A stretch of DNA of 64,000 nucleotides from an uncultured Hyphomicrobiales bacterium (GCA_905181735.1 CAJIYR010000005.1:60434-124433); one strand, 5' to 3'; positions 11,642 to 22,163 are shown, numbered from the stretch's first letter. The notes: generated from the letters alone by a model not told the origin. Translations and numbers: made by a program.

Positions 11642-12977
11642 CTTTTGATAAATATTTTTCTAACCAATGAATATCATAATCCCCATTAATAATGTCATTG
11701 TTTTGAATTAATTCACGAAACAAAGGTATTGTTGTTTCGATTCCCTCTATCACAAACTCATCAAGTGCTCTTTGAAGTCTAGACAGGCATTCTTCTCTAC
11801 TATCAGCGCTAATAATAAGTTTTCCAATAAGGCTATCATAGTAAGGAGGAATATTGTACCCAGCATAGACGGCACTATCAATACGGATACCAAGGCCACC
11901 GGGAGGGTGGTATGATTCTATCCTACCTGCTGATGGGATAAAAGTTCTTGGATTTTCTGAATTTATACGACATTCAATTGCGTGACCTTTATATTTAATA
12001 TTATCTTGTATAAACGAGAGATCTTCGCCGCTTGCAATTTTTATTTGTTCTTTAACTAAATCTAGCCCTGTTATCATCTCCGTTACAGGATGCTCAACCT
12101 GAAGTCTTGTGTTCATCTCAATGAAATAAAATTCATTGTTTTCGAATAGGAATTCAATAGTGCCTGCACCTTCGTACTTAAGATCTGATATAGCCTTGGC
12201 AGAAATGTTACCAATTTTTCTTCTTTGCTCTTCTGTGATAATAGGTGAGGGCGCCTCCTCAAGTATTTTTTGATTCCTTCTTTGAAGGGAACAGTCCCTC
12301 TCCCCTAAGTAAACGGCATTTCCTTTTGAATCTCCAAATACTTGTATCTCTATATGTCTAGGTTTCTGCAGATATTTTTCTATATATACAGTGTCATCTG
12401 AAAAAGCAGCTTTTGCCTCAGTTCTTGCCATACTAAAAGCTTCGCTAATTTCACCTTCGTTGTTTGCAATCTTCATGCCTCTTCCACCACCACCGGAAGC
12501 AGCTTTTATGAGTATGGGGTAGCCTATCTGCTTTGCAATTTTTTTTGCTTCATCGACATTTTTGACATCACCGTCTGATCCAGGAACAACTGGAATTCCT
12601 AATTTTTTAACGGTATCTTTGGCCGTTATCTTATCGCCCATTAAAGATATATGTTTAGAGCTTGGCCCGATGAAGGAAATGTTATGCGCTTCTAATATTT
12701 CTGCAAAATGAAAATTTTCTGATAGAAATCCATAACCAGGATGCACTGCATCTGCTCCAGTAATCTCACATGCCGCTACAATGGAAGGTATATTTAAGTA
12801 ACTTTCGCTAGCTTGAGGTGGACCAATACAAACACTTTCATCGGCTAGTCTAACGTGCATAGCATCTGTATCTGCAGTTGAGTGAATAGCAACTGTCATA
12901 ATGTTCATTTCTTTACATGCCCTGAGTACACGAAGTGCGATTTCTCCACGATTTGCTATAAGTAGTTTTTTAAACAT
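11634..12977 (-). CDS. accC: acetyl-CoA carboxylase biotin carboxylase subunit
   Basis: 447 aa; MFKKLLIANRGEIALRVLRACKEM, KAASGGGGRGMKI, FIEMNTRLQVEHPVTEMITG. Confidence 0.96.
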   Translation of the reverse strand: MFKKLLIANRGEIALRVLRACKEMNIMTVAIHSTADTDAMHVRLADESVCIGPPQASESYLNIPSIVAACEITGADAVHPGYGFLSENFHFAEILEAHNISFIGPSSKHISLMGDKITAKDTVKKLGIPVVPGSDGDVKNVDEAKKIAKQIGYPILIKAASGGGGRGMKIANNEGEISEAFSMARTEAKAAFSDDTVYIEKYLQKPRHIEIQVFGDSKGNAVYLGERDCSLQRRNQKILEEAPSPIITEEQRRKIGNISAKAISDLKYEGAGTIEFLFENNEFYFIEMNTRLQVEHPVTEMITGLDLVKEQIKIASGEDLSFIQDNIKYKGHAIECRINSENPRTFIPSAGRIESYHPPGGLGIRIDSAVYAGYNIPPYYDSLIGKLIISADSREECLSRLQRALDEFVIEGIETTIPLFRELIQNNDIINGDYDIHWLEKYLSKDA

Positions 12978-12981
12978 ATAT

Positions 12982-13437
12982 TTATTCTATTGCAATGAGG
13001 TTTTCGCCAAATTCAACTGGCTGACCGTCTTCAACTAAAATTTTGATAATAGTTCCTGATTCTTTTGCAGCTATTGAATTAAATGTTTTCATAGCTTCGA
13101 TTACAATAACTGTATCTCCTATGTTTATTTTATCCCCAATGCTTACAAAAGAAGCTGTTCCAGGTTCAGGTGATAAATAACACGTTCCAACCATTGGTGA
13201 TTTTATATATTTTTTATTATCATTTATAATTGCATCTTTTTCTTCTATTGCTTGATTACTTCTAACAACTTGATTACTTCTAACAACTTCATTATCTGTA
13301 ACATTATAAGAAGGATTGTTTTGAACTCTAATTTTTAATCCGTCTTTTTCAAACTCTATCTCGGTTAATCCTTCTTCCTTTAGAGCCCTGGATAGATCAC
13401 GAACTATAATCAGCTCTTCGCTATTTTTTTTTGACAT
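12982..13437 (-). CDS. accB: acetyl-CoA carboxylase biotin carboxyl carrier protein
   Basis: 151 aa; biotinylation motif VIEAMKTFN, SPMVGTCYLSPEPGTASFVSIGD. Confidence 0.94.
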   Translation of the reverse strand: MSKKNSEELIIVRDLSRALKEEGLTEIEFEKDGLKIRVQNNPSYNVTDNEVVRSNQVVRSNQAIEEKDAIINDNKKYIKSPMVGTCYLSPEPGTASFVSIGDKINIGDTVIVIEAMKTFNSIAAKESGTIIKILVEDGQPVEFGENLIAIE

Positions 13438-13450
13438 GGTATTACTTTTC

Positions 13451-13906
13451 TCATTTTGTTAATTTATTTATTGCCTCTATTGCCAAAACATAACCATGAG
13501 CTCCTAATCCAACAATGGAACCAGTAGCTACAGGAGCAACGTAAGATAAATGCCTATAATCTTCTCGTTTGAATATATTTGATATATGCACCTCTATTGC
13601 AGGACACTCTAATAATCTCATGGCATCTTGTATCGCTATCGATGTATGAGTATAAGCTCCTGCATTAATTATCAAACCATCATGATTTCTAGATTCCTGT
13701 ATCCAGTTAATAAGCTGGCCCTCGTCGTTTGATTGGACAAATTCAATAGCTATATCTAACTCTTCGCCTCTTTTTTTTGACATTTTTTCTATGTCTTTCA
13801 GAGTGAATTTTCCATATAGTTCAGGTTCACGTTTTCCTAGTAAATTTAAATTTGGACCATTTATTATAATTATTTTTTTTTTAATTTTCATTCTTTTATA
13901 ATACAA
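13451..13906 (-). CDS. aroQ: type II 3-dehydroquinate dehydratase
   Basis: 151 aa; INGPNLNLLGKREPELYG, QSNDEGQLINWIQ, INAGAYTHTSIAIQDAM. Start may be the internal Met (MKIKKK). Confidence 0.95.
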   Translation of the reverse strand: MYYKRMKIKKKIIIINGPNLNLLGKREPELYGKFTLKDIEKMSKKRGEELDIAIEFVQSNDEGQLINWIQESRNHDGLIINAGAYTHTSIAIQDAMRLLECPAIEVHISNIFKREDYRHLSYVAPVATGSIVGLGAHGYVLAIEAINKLTK

Positions 13907-13958
13907 ATAATTTATTAATAATAATATAATTAATCTTAAATTAATATTAGATTCTTCG

Positions 13959-15293
13959 TTAATTAATTAATTCAATGTCATCAGCTAACATCCAATTTGA
14001 TGACATATGTTCAAATTTACCTTTTGCTCTTTTTGCAAAAATTTTAGCTTGTTTTTTATTACCGGTCATAAGTTCTACATAAGCAGAATATAATTCAGCT
14101 AAGCCAATATTATTATCTTTATAATAAGCTATAGATATTTGCCTGTAAGCTTCAATATTGTCTGGACTGTTTTTAATTGAATCGTCTAATATTTTTATCG
14201 CTTTTTTTATATTTTCACTAACTTCTGTTGATATTAATATTTCCGCATATTTGTTTAGTATTAATTTTTCGTTTGGAGCTAAGTTAATTGCGTTTTCAAA
14301 GGCTTCTAAGGCTTCTTTGGGTTTTTTTAGTTGAAATAAGATCTCCCCCTTTAATTCACTGTAAAAAGGATTGTTATAATCCGATTGTAAAAGTATGTTT
14401 AATTTTTCTAAAGCTGGATTTAAATCTCCTCTTTCGAAGTCTCTTATTACATCGATATATTGAGTATATACATTATCTGCAATGAAATTCACGTTATTAT
14501 AATTTAAATATGCTATTAATTTTGCTCTAACTAGGTTGTGACGATGTAATAATTCCATACTATCGGTTTTATCGTAATACGGGCTTGAAATTGCTAGTGA
14601 CTTGATTAAATTTATTCTATCTTGAGAGGATGCATGAGTTAGCTCGTAAGGGTTCATATGCTTGGCAGAAAGCAAACGATTTTTCCCTAGAGATTCAAGT
14701 GTATTTATTAAACCTTTAGATGATTGACCTGTTTTAAGTAGTAGATTTACTGCAGCCACATCGGCCTCATATTCTTGGCTGCGTGTATAGCTTAATAAAT
14801 TTCTTTTGGCGCTATTTTTCATTCCCATTGTTAGGCCGAAGCCAGCTCGGCTTAAATCATGATTGTTAGAGTTTATTCCAATTGCCGTAGCGCTTAGGCC
14901 GGCAATAAGAGCTAGAGCATTATTTATGCTAGACTTTTCTATTTCAGACCTTCTTGTTATAGCGTGGCCATTTTTTATGTGGCCAATTTCATGAGCAAGA
15001 ATTCCAATAACTTCATTAGGTGTTTTGCTTTGGGCTAATAAGCCTGTGTTTACAAATATCCTGCCATTCATAGTGACAAATGCATTCATACTAGGATCAG
15101 AAATAATAACTATATCAATGTTTTTAACTGATAAATTAGATGATTTAAATAATGGTCTAGCGTAATCTTTTAATAATTTTTCAATCTCTGCATCTCTTAT
15201 CACCTCCAATGAAAAGGCAGGTTTTAGCAGTAATATAAAAAATATTATCTGCAAGAAGAATATTTTCTTATATTTTTTTCTGAATTTATTCAT
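13959..15293 (-). CDS. M48 family metalloprotease with TPR C-terminus (BepA/YfgC-like)
   Basis: 444 aa; signal peptide, GILAHEIGHIKNGHA (HExxH), TPR-like C-terminus. Confidence 0.85.
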   Translation of the reverse strand: MNKFRKKYKKIFFLQIIFFILLLKPAFSLEVIRDAEIEKLLKDYARPLFKSSNLSVKNIDIVIISDPSMNAFVTMNGRIFVNTGLLAQSKTPNEVIGILAHEIGHIKNGHAITRRSEIEKSSINNALALIAGLSATAIGINSNNHDLSRAGFGLTMGMKNSAKRNLLSYTRSQEYEADVAAVNLLLKTGQSSKGLINTLESLGKNRLLSAKHMNPYELTHASSQDRINLIKSLAISSPYYDKTDSMELLHRHNLVRAKLIAYLNYNNVNFIADNVYTQYIDVIRDFERGDLNPALEKLNILLQSDYNNPFYSELKGEILFQLKKPKEALEAFENAINLAPNEKLILNKYAEILISTEVSENIKKAIKILDDSIKNSPDNIEAYRQISIAYYKDNNIGLAELYSAYVELMTGNKKQAKIFAKRAKGKFEHMSSNWMLADDIELIN

Positions 15294-15324
15294 ATTTAAA
15301 ATATTTTACCATACGCACTAAAAT

Positions 15325-17481
15325 CTAGATATCCCACCAACCGGTCTTTTTAATCGTAGGCTCTTCTTTCTTTACCTTATTCTGAATAGGCTTTGTATCT
15401 TTTGGCTCTTCTTTCTTTACCTTATTCTGAATAGGCTTTGTATTATCTTGTTTTTTTTGTACATTATTATTTGTTATTTTTTGGTCTTCTTCATTGCTGT
15501 TTGTATTTATTTTATTTTCTATTTTTTTAGCATTTGATTTATAGTTTCTTTGAGTTCTTGTTCTGTTATTTTTTGTAACATTAGTCTCGATATCGTTTGA
15601 ATTTGATAGGTTCGCTTTATTGCTCTTTATTTCTTCTGGCAACTCTACCTCGTTAACTTCAGCGTTTGAAATTATTGCAGTATTATTTGCCTTCTGGTGA
15701 TTATTTTTTCTCTTATTTCCAGGCTTAGATCTCTTTTCTGGAGTTTTTTGGAGGGCTATCTTATTATCAGTATTTCTATTAATTTCAGGTGTTTTGCTTT
15801 TGTCGTATACTGTGTCCATACTAATTGCTGAGGCATTGCTTTTAACTAAATTGTCTTTTTTAGTACCCCTTGTTAATGTAAATATTTCCTCATTTATACT
15901 ATCATCAATTTCAATATTTATTGAAATTTTATTTCTACTTTCTATTTCTACTAGAGTAGATCGTTTATTGTTAAGGGTATAAAAGCCAATCTTAGAGTTT
16001 GTTTTTATGTTGATGTTTGCGGGCCCATCGGTCAATAGGCTTTCTTCTATCGAACGTACAATTTGTAATGACGACGAGCTAACTGAATTAACTCTTCCCG
16101 AACCCTTACAATGATCACATTGTATCATAGAGGATTCGATAACGGATGATCGCATTCTCTGCCTTGACATTTCAAGCAATCCAAACTGACTTATATGACC
16201 TACTTGTATTCTAGCCCGATCAATCTTCAAGGCGTCTTTCAGCCTTCTTTCTACAGATCTGTTGTTTCTTTTTTCTTCCATGTCAATGTAATCAATAACA
16301 ACTAGCCCCGCTAGGTCTCTTAGCCTTAATTGTCTGGCTATTTCATCTGAAGACTCTAAATTTGTCCTTAATGCCGTATCTTCAATGTTATGTTCGCGAG
16401 TTGATCTTCCTGAATTGACGTCAATAGCAACAAGAGCTTCAGTTTGATTTATTACAAGATAACCTCCAGATGGTAAGGTTACATTTGGTACAAACATCTC
16501 GTGGAGTTGTTTTTCTGCTTGGTAAAATGAAAATAATGGCACTTCGCCTTCATATTTTTTTATGAATTTTATATGACTTGGAATTAACATTTTCATAAAT
16601 GACTTGGCTTCATTGTAAGCCCCATCACCGGATATAAGTATTTCATCGACATCTTTATTATAAAGATCCCGAATGGATCTTTTAATTAAACTTCCTTCTT
16701 CGTATATAATTGCTGGTGCCGTCGAGCTAAGAGTTAACTCCCTTATAGTTTCCCACAATCTTAATAAATACTCAAAGTCTCTTTTTATTTCAGTCTTCGT
16801 TCTTTGAGATCCAGCTGTTCTAACTATTACACCAGTTCCTTTTGGAATTTTTAAGCTATCAACTATTTCCCTTAGCCTGCTTCTATCTGGCATCGATGTA
16901 ATTTTTCTTGATATCCCGCCACCCCTTGCGGTGTTAGGCATTAAAACGCAATATCTTCCAGCAAGAGATAAATAAGTTGTTAAAGCTGCTCCCTTGTTAC
17001 CCCTTTCTTCTTTTGTCACTTGAATTAATATTATTTGACGCTTTTTTATGACTTCTTGGATTTTGTAACGTTTTCTTTTTGGAAAATCTCTTTTTGGTAT
17101 TTCTTCTAAAATATCATCAATACTATCTTCATCTTCGGGATCTCTTGCCTCAATTAAATCGGCATCAATTATTTCAGGATTTGGATCTTCGTTTACTAAT
17201 CCTTCCTGTGCAGCAAGTTCTTCGCGGTCAGATATTGGAATTTGATAGTAATCAGGATGAATTTCACTAAACGCTAAAAAACCGTGTCTATTTCCACCAT
17301 ACTCTACAAATGCGGCTTGTAAAGACGGCTCAACTCTAGTAACTTTTGCGAGGTAAATATTACCTCGTATTTGATTTTTTCCTTGTGTTTCTAAATCAAA
17401 TTCTTCAATTCTTCCTTCTTTAAAGACAACAACGCGAGTTTCCTCTTCGTGGCTGGCATCGATAAGCATTTTATTAGACAT
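15325..17481 (-). CDS. rne: ribonuclease E/G
   Basis: 718 aa; MSNKMLIDASHEEETRVVVFKEGRIEEFDLE, S1-like region, LVVIDYIDMEEKRN, CDHCKGSGRV, low-complexity C-terminus ending KKTGWWDI. Confidence 0.93.
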   Translation of the reverse strand: MSNKMLIDASHEEETRVVVFKEGRIEEFDLETQGKNQIRGNIYLAKVTRVEPSLQAAFVEYGGNRHGFLAFSEIHPDYYQIPISDREELAAQEGLVNEDPNPEIIDADLIEARDPEDEDSIDDILEEIPKRDFPKRKRYKIQEVIKKRQIILIQVTKEERGNKGAALTTYLSLAGRYCVLMPNTARGGGISRKITSMPDRSRLREIVDSLKIPKGTGVIVRTAGSQRTKTEIKRDFEYLLRLWETIRELTLSSTAPAIIYEEGSLIKRSIRDLYNKDVDEILISGDGAYNEAKSFMKMLIPSHIKFIKKYEGEVPLFSFYQAEKQLHEMFVPNVTLPSGGYLVINQTEALVAIDVNSGRSTREHNIEDTALRTNLESSDEIARQLRLRDLAGLVVIDYIDMEEKRNNRSVERRLKDALKIDRARIQVGHISQFGLLEMSRQRMRSSVIESSMIQCDHCKGSGRVNSVSSSSLQIVRSIEESLLTDGPANINIKTNSKIGFYTLNNKRSTLVEIESRNKISINIEIDDSINEEIFTLTRGTKKDNLVKSNASAISMDTVYDKSKTPEINRNTDNKIALQKTPEKRSKPGNKRKNNHQKANNTAIISNAEVNEVELPEEIKSNKANLSNSNDIETNVTKNNRTRTQRNYKSNAKKIENKINTNSNEEDQKITNNNVQKKQDNTKPIQNKVKKEEPKDTKPIQNKVKKEEPTIKKTGWWDI
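15359..15443. repeat. tandem 45-bp-period direct repeat in the rne 3' coding region (40 bp identical)
   Basis: GGCTCTTCTTTCTTTACCTTATTCTGAATAGGCTTTGTAT at 15359-15398 and again at 15404-15443. Confidence 0.92.
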
Positions 17482-17639
17482 TTTTTTTCCTTATAGCAGC
17501 TATCATTCTTATTATTTGTTAATATTTTACCCAACAAATGATAAGGGAATACTGTGTATGATTTATTTTTATGATCATTGTTTATGGCAGATCTATTATC
17601 TTTTTTGAATTTTATTTGCGACAGTGCCATAGTTATTTC

Positions 17640-17694
17640 TTTTATTTTATTTTATTTTATTTTATTTTATTTTATTTTATTTTATTTTATTTTA
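17640..17694. repeat. pentanucleotide microsatellite (TTTTA)x11
   Basis: Eleven uninterrupted TTTTA units followed by a TTTTTA variant, in the rne/PBP1A intergenic region. Confidence 0.95.
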
Positions 17695-17959
17695 TTTTTA
17701 AAATGAGTAAATAGTTATTATAAACCAAACGCTACATTTAAAATAAAAACCTATTTTATATATAATGTTTATATTATCTATTTAGCAAGCAAATTATATT
17801 ATTTAAACAAATCAGCTGATTAAATAAATATTATTAATTGTAACTACGTTTATTGTGTAACAGCATCTATTTAAAATTTTTTTAAATGATTCTATTTTAG
17901 ACTGTTTGACTTATTGCTGATATTATTGATTTATATACATTACATTAAGAGTCTAAATT

Positions 17960-20284
17960 ATGAATTCTAATATTTTTGGTTTTATATTTGCTACTTTGAG
18001 TTACGTTTTGTTAACACTGATTGCTTTAATATTTGTAGCTGTATTAATCATCTCTAGAGATCTTCCGGATTATAATAATTTTTCAAGCTATCAATCTCCA
18101 TCTATTACAAGGATATATACATCTGATGGTTATATTCTTGATGATTCTGTTGTAAAAAATAGGATATTTATTGAAATAGAGCATATTCCCGAGCTTATCA
18201 TAAATGCTTTTATCTCAGCCGAAGATAAAGATTTTTTTACGCATACGGGTATTGATTATAAGAGCTTGTTGAGTGCTATATATACTAATATAAAAAATAT
18301 AATAATACGAAATGATAGGTTAATTGGGGCATCTACGATAACCCAACAGGTAGCAAAAAACTTTTTTTTAAACAACGACCGTACTATTATTAGAAAATTT
18401 AGAGAATTTGTAATCGCCTATCAAATAGAGCAAAATTTATCAAAAAGAGAAATATTAGAACTATATTTGAATGAAATCTATTTTGGTATGGGATCTTATG
18501 GCATCGCAAGTGCTTCGATAAATTATTTTGATAAATCTTTGGATGAACTGAATCTTGAAGAAGTTGCATATCTAGCAGCTTTGCCTAAAGCTCCTAATAA
18601 TTATAACCCCATAGATAATAAAGAAAAAGCTATAATTAGACGTAATTGGGTTATCGATAGAATGTTTGATAACGGCTATATCTTAGAAACAGAAGCTAGT
18701 GAATTAAAAAATTTTCCATTAATAGTTAATGTAAACTCTGATAAAATTGAAAAATATAATGCAAATTATTTTTTAGATGAAGCGAAGCGGTCTCTAGTTA
18801 AAATTTTTGATAAAGAAATTCAATACAAAGACGGATTAACCATTAAGACGTCACTAGATTCTAATATACATAAAAAATCCGAAGTTTCCTTTAAGAGCAC
18901 GCTAATAAAATTTGATAGATCAATGGGGTGGTCTGGTCCTGTATTAAAAATTAATACCAACAAAATTGATTCTATAAATAGTTTCAATAATTTAATGTTA
19001 AAACCTATTGGTAGAGATTCTTTTCTTGCAATGGTTCAAGATATTGAGGGTGAAAAAATTACATTTATACTTCATAAAAATTATACTCAATATCCAGATA
19101 ATAATAAAATAATCTCAATACCAAAAGTAGACCTTGCCTGGATAAAAAAATCAAATAATAAAAACCTTCTTAAAAAGAAATATTTATCATTGGGTGATGT
19201 GGTTTATCTATCAAATTTTAATGATAATATCGGTTGGAATATATATCAAGTTCCTGAATTACAAGGATCTATGGTTGTTATGGATCCGAATACAGGTAGA
19301 GTTTTATCAATGATAGGTGGTTATGATTATAATTTGAATAAATCCAATGATGCTACAAAAGCATATAAAAAAATAGGATCAATGTTACAGCCATTCATAT
19401 ATCTCAACGCTTTAGAGCAGGGATATAAACCTAACTCTCTGATTCTAGATGCTCCTTTAGTAAAAAAATCAAATGATTTAGATAAGATTGTATATAAAAA
19501 TTATAATAATATATATAACGGTCCATCTACACTTAGATATGGCCTTGAATCCTCAAGCAATGTAATGGCAATAAGATTGCTGGAAAAGTTAGAGTACCAG
19601 ACTATATATAACAGTCTTATTAATTTTGGTGTTACAGAAGAATTGTCACTTACCTTCCCATTAGAATCAATTGAAACAACGCTTTTAAAGTTAACCAACG
19701 CTTTTTCGTCATTTGCAAATGGAGGAAAATTAGTAACGCCTTCATATATCGATAAAATACAAAATAAATACGGTAAAACTATTTACAAAGCCGATAAGTC
19801 TGATTGCCTTGGTTGTGTATTGAGTTTTCCCAGTAATCAGGATGTCCCTTTTGTTGTTGATAATAGAACTACTTTAATTGAAGAAGCAAGAGCTTACCAG
19901 ATAACGTCAATTTTGGAAGGCGCTTTAAAATTTAACGCTAATGAGAATATTGATTTATCAAAAAGTCTTTCAGTTGCAGGAAAAGGCGGTATGTCCAATA
20001 AATTCTCAGAATCGTGGTTTGTTGGCTATACGCCAGATATTATTGTTGGAATTTATCTTGATCACAATCACCTTAGTAAGGCTATTAACGGTTTTAATGA
20101 AAATAATAAAAAAAAATTAACAAAGTTAATATTTGAAGAATTTATTCAAAGTTATTTGGATGAAAATTTAATAAAAAAATTTTATATTCCCGATGGTATA
20201 GATTTAATTGAAACAAATAGAAAAACAGGTAAGCGATTTAATTTGATATCTGGGCAAACAATTTTAGAAGCTTTTGTAAAATAA
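17960..20284 (+). CDS. mrcA: penicillin-binding protein 1A (transglycosylase/transpeptidase)
   Basis: 774 aa; N-terminal TM, AFISAEDKDFFTHTGIDY, GASTITQQVAKNFFL, ESSSNVMAIRLL, AGKGGMSNKFSESWFVGYTP. Confidence 0.92.
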   Translation: MNSNIFGFIFATLSYVLLTLIALIFVAVLIISRDLPDYNNFSSYQSPSITRIYTSDGYILDDSVVKNRIFIEIEHIPELIINAFISAEDKDFFTHTGIDYKSLLSAIYTNIKNIIIRNDRLIGASTITQQVAKNFFLNNDRTIIRKFREFVIAYQIEQNLSKREILELYLNEIYFGMGSYGIASASINYFDKSLDELNLEEVAYLAALPKAPNNYNPIDNKEKAIIRRNWVIDRMFDNGYILETEASELKNFPLIVNVNSDKIEKYNANYFLDEAKRSLVKIFDKEIQYKDGLTIKTSLDSNIHKKSEVSFKSTLIKFDRSMGWSGPVLKINTNKIDSINSFNNLMLKPIGRDSFLAMVQDIEGEKITFILHKNYTQYPDNNKIISIPKVDLAWIKKSNNKNLLKKKYLSLGDVVYLSNFNDNIGWNIYQVPELQGSMVVMDPNTGRVLSMIGGYDYNLNKSNDATKAYKKIGSMLQPFIYLNALEQGYKPNSLILDAPLVKKSNDLDKIVYKNYNNIYNGPSTLRYGLESSSNVMAIRLLEKLEYQTIYNSLINFGVTEELSLTFPLESIETTLLKLTNAFSSFANGGKLVTPSYIDKIQNKYGKTIYKADKSDCLGCVLSFPSNQDVPFVVDNRTTLIEEARAYQITSILEGALKFNANENIDLSKSLSVAGKGGMSNKFSESWFVGYTPDIIVGIYLDHNHLSKAINGFNENNKKKLTKLIFEEFIQSYLDENLIKKFYIPDGIDLIETNRKTGKRFNLISGQTILEAFVK

Positions 20285-20385
20285 ATTATTAAATTTGTAT
20301 TCAAAAGAATATAAATACTTAAAAAGTTTGTACTATTGATTTTTTTTAATATATCAATAGTAAATATTACAATTGTTGAGGTTAT

Positions 20386-21487
20386 ATGAAAGCTGAATTT
20401 CAAATTATTATAGATAGCGTTAAGAAGTCTCTAAGCTTAATTAGGAGGCATCTTTGACTGGGATAAATCTAACTCTAGGCTTCAAGAGCTCGATGAAATT
20501 TCAAAGGATCTAAATTTTTGGGACGACGTTCAAAATGCTCAGAAATTAATGCAAGAAAGGCAGAAATTAGAATATTCAATAGAAGGTTTTAACAAACTGT
20601 CTAATTCTCTAAGCGAATATGTTGAGATGTTAGAATTAGCAGATTCAGAAGAAGATAGTAGTCTTATTAACGAGATTGAACAGAGTTTAATCTCGTTAGA
20701 AAATGAATGTTCTTCTATCGAATTGGAATCTCTTTTATCAGGTGAAGCTGATCATAATGACGCTTTTCTCGAGATACATTCTGGTGCAGGTGGTACAGAG
20801 AGTCAAGATTGGACGGAGATGCTGTATAGAATGTACATGAGATGGGCTGACAGAAAAGGTTATAAAATAAAGACAATAAGTTATAGTCCAGGGGAAGAAG
20901 CTGGTATAAAAAGTGTCAACATACAAATAAGTGGCATAAATGTATACGGTTGGCTTAAGACAGAATCTGGTGTTCATAGATTGGTAAGAATTTCACCGTT
21001 TGACTCTAATGCAAGAAGGCATACTAGCTTTGCATCTGTCTGGGTTTACCCTGTAATTGATGATACAATTGTTATCGATGTAGCTGAATCTGATGTTAGA
21101 ATTGATACTTATAGGGCTAGCGGATCAGGTGGACAACATGTAAATACTACTGATAGTGCTGTCAGAATTACCCATATACCTTCAGGAATAGCTGTTCAAT
21201 GTCAAAACGAACGTTCGCAACATAGAAACAAGGACACAGCATGGTCTATGTTAAGAGCGAAGCTTTACGAACAGGAGATGAAGAAACGAGAAGAGGAAAG
21301 TACAGAAAAAAATATGCAAAAAACTGATATTGGATGGGGGCACCAAATACGATCTTACGTACTGCATCCATATCAGTTGGTAAAAGACTTAAGAACTAAT
21401 GTTGAGAGTACAAATCCAGATAATGTTTTAGACGGAAATATTGATAAATTTATTGAAGCTGCTTTGGCGAATAGAATAAATAATTAA
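20386..21487 (+). CDS. prfB: peptide chain release factor 2, expressed by programmed +1 frameshift at 20452-20458
   Basis: ATG at 20386 reads MKAEFQIIIDSVKKSLSLIRRHL then TGA (20455-20457); slippery CTT TGA C preceded by AGGAGG; the +1 frame continues DWDKSNSRLQELDEISKDLNFWDD into the annotated ORF with GSGGQHVNTTDSAVRI. Confidence 0.95.
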
Positions 21488-21516
21488 TAAAAATTTCTCT
21501 AATATTTTTATTAATT
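21482..21516. terminator. possible bidirectional AT-only hairpin between convergent prfB and bcp
   Basis: AATTAATAAAAAT (21482-21494) with reverse complement ATTTTTATTAATT (21504-21516). Confidence 0.35.
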
Positions 21517-21987
21517 TAAAGCAATGCATTCTTTTAGCACTTCATCAACATGACCAGGAACACTAACTTTTTTCCATACTTTTGATATTATTCTATCTCT
21601 GTTTATTAAAACTGTTGTTCGATCGATACCCATGTATTTTTTCCCATACATACTTTTTTCAACCCAGACTTCATAGCTCTCAACAACAGACTTATCTTCA
21701 TCTGATCCTAAAATTATATCCAAACTGTGCTTTTTCTTAAATTTTTCATGGTTCTTAATCGAGTCCGCGGAAACGCCAATAACAACTGTATTTGCCGATT
21801 CAAAATCTTTTTTATGTTGGGTAAAATCAATAGCTTCTTTCGTGCAACCTGGTGTATCGTCTTTTGGATAAAAATAAAGTACAATATTTTTGTCTTTGTG
21901 AGTATCTAAGGTAATTTTTTCATTATCATTAATAAACATATTGAAATCAATTGCTTGCATTCCTTCTTTTATCATTTTTTTCTCCAT
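21511..21987 (-). CDS. bcp: thioredoxin-dependent thiol peroxidase (BCP-type peroxiredoxin)
   Basis: 158 aa; VLYFYPKDDTPGCTKEAIDF active-site motif. Confidence 0.92.
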   Translation of the reverse strand: MEKKMIKEGMQAIDFNMFINDNEKITLDTHKDKNIVLYFYPKDDTPGCTKEAIDFTQHKKDFESANTVVIGVSADSIKNHEKFKKKHSLDIILGSDEDKSVVESYEVWVEKSMYGKKYMGIDRTTVLINRDRIISKVWKKVSVPGHVDEVLKECIALN

Positions 21988-22163
21988 ATTTAATTTGCTT
22001 ACACATTATACATATATATATTGTAAATTAGCTAAAAATTCATAATTTATATATAGTAATATTTATAGTAATATTAAAGACGCGTATAGGATTATGTGTA
22101 TTTATATAGATAAATTACTATATAAATAAATTGAAAATCCAATAGAATGCAATAGAATTTGTT

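Noticed and set aside
17391-17630. 79-aa minus-strand ORF overlapping the rne start
   Set aside because: Out of frame with rne, low-complexity Lys-rich translation; better explained as rne 5' leader.
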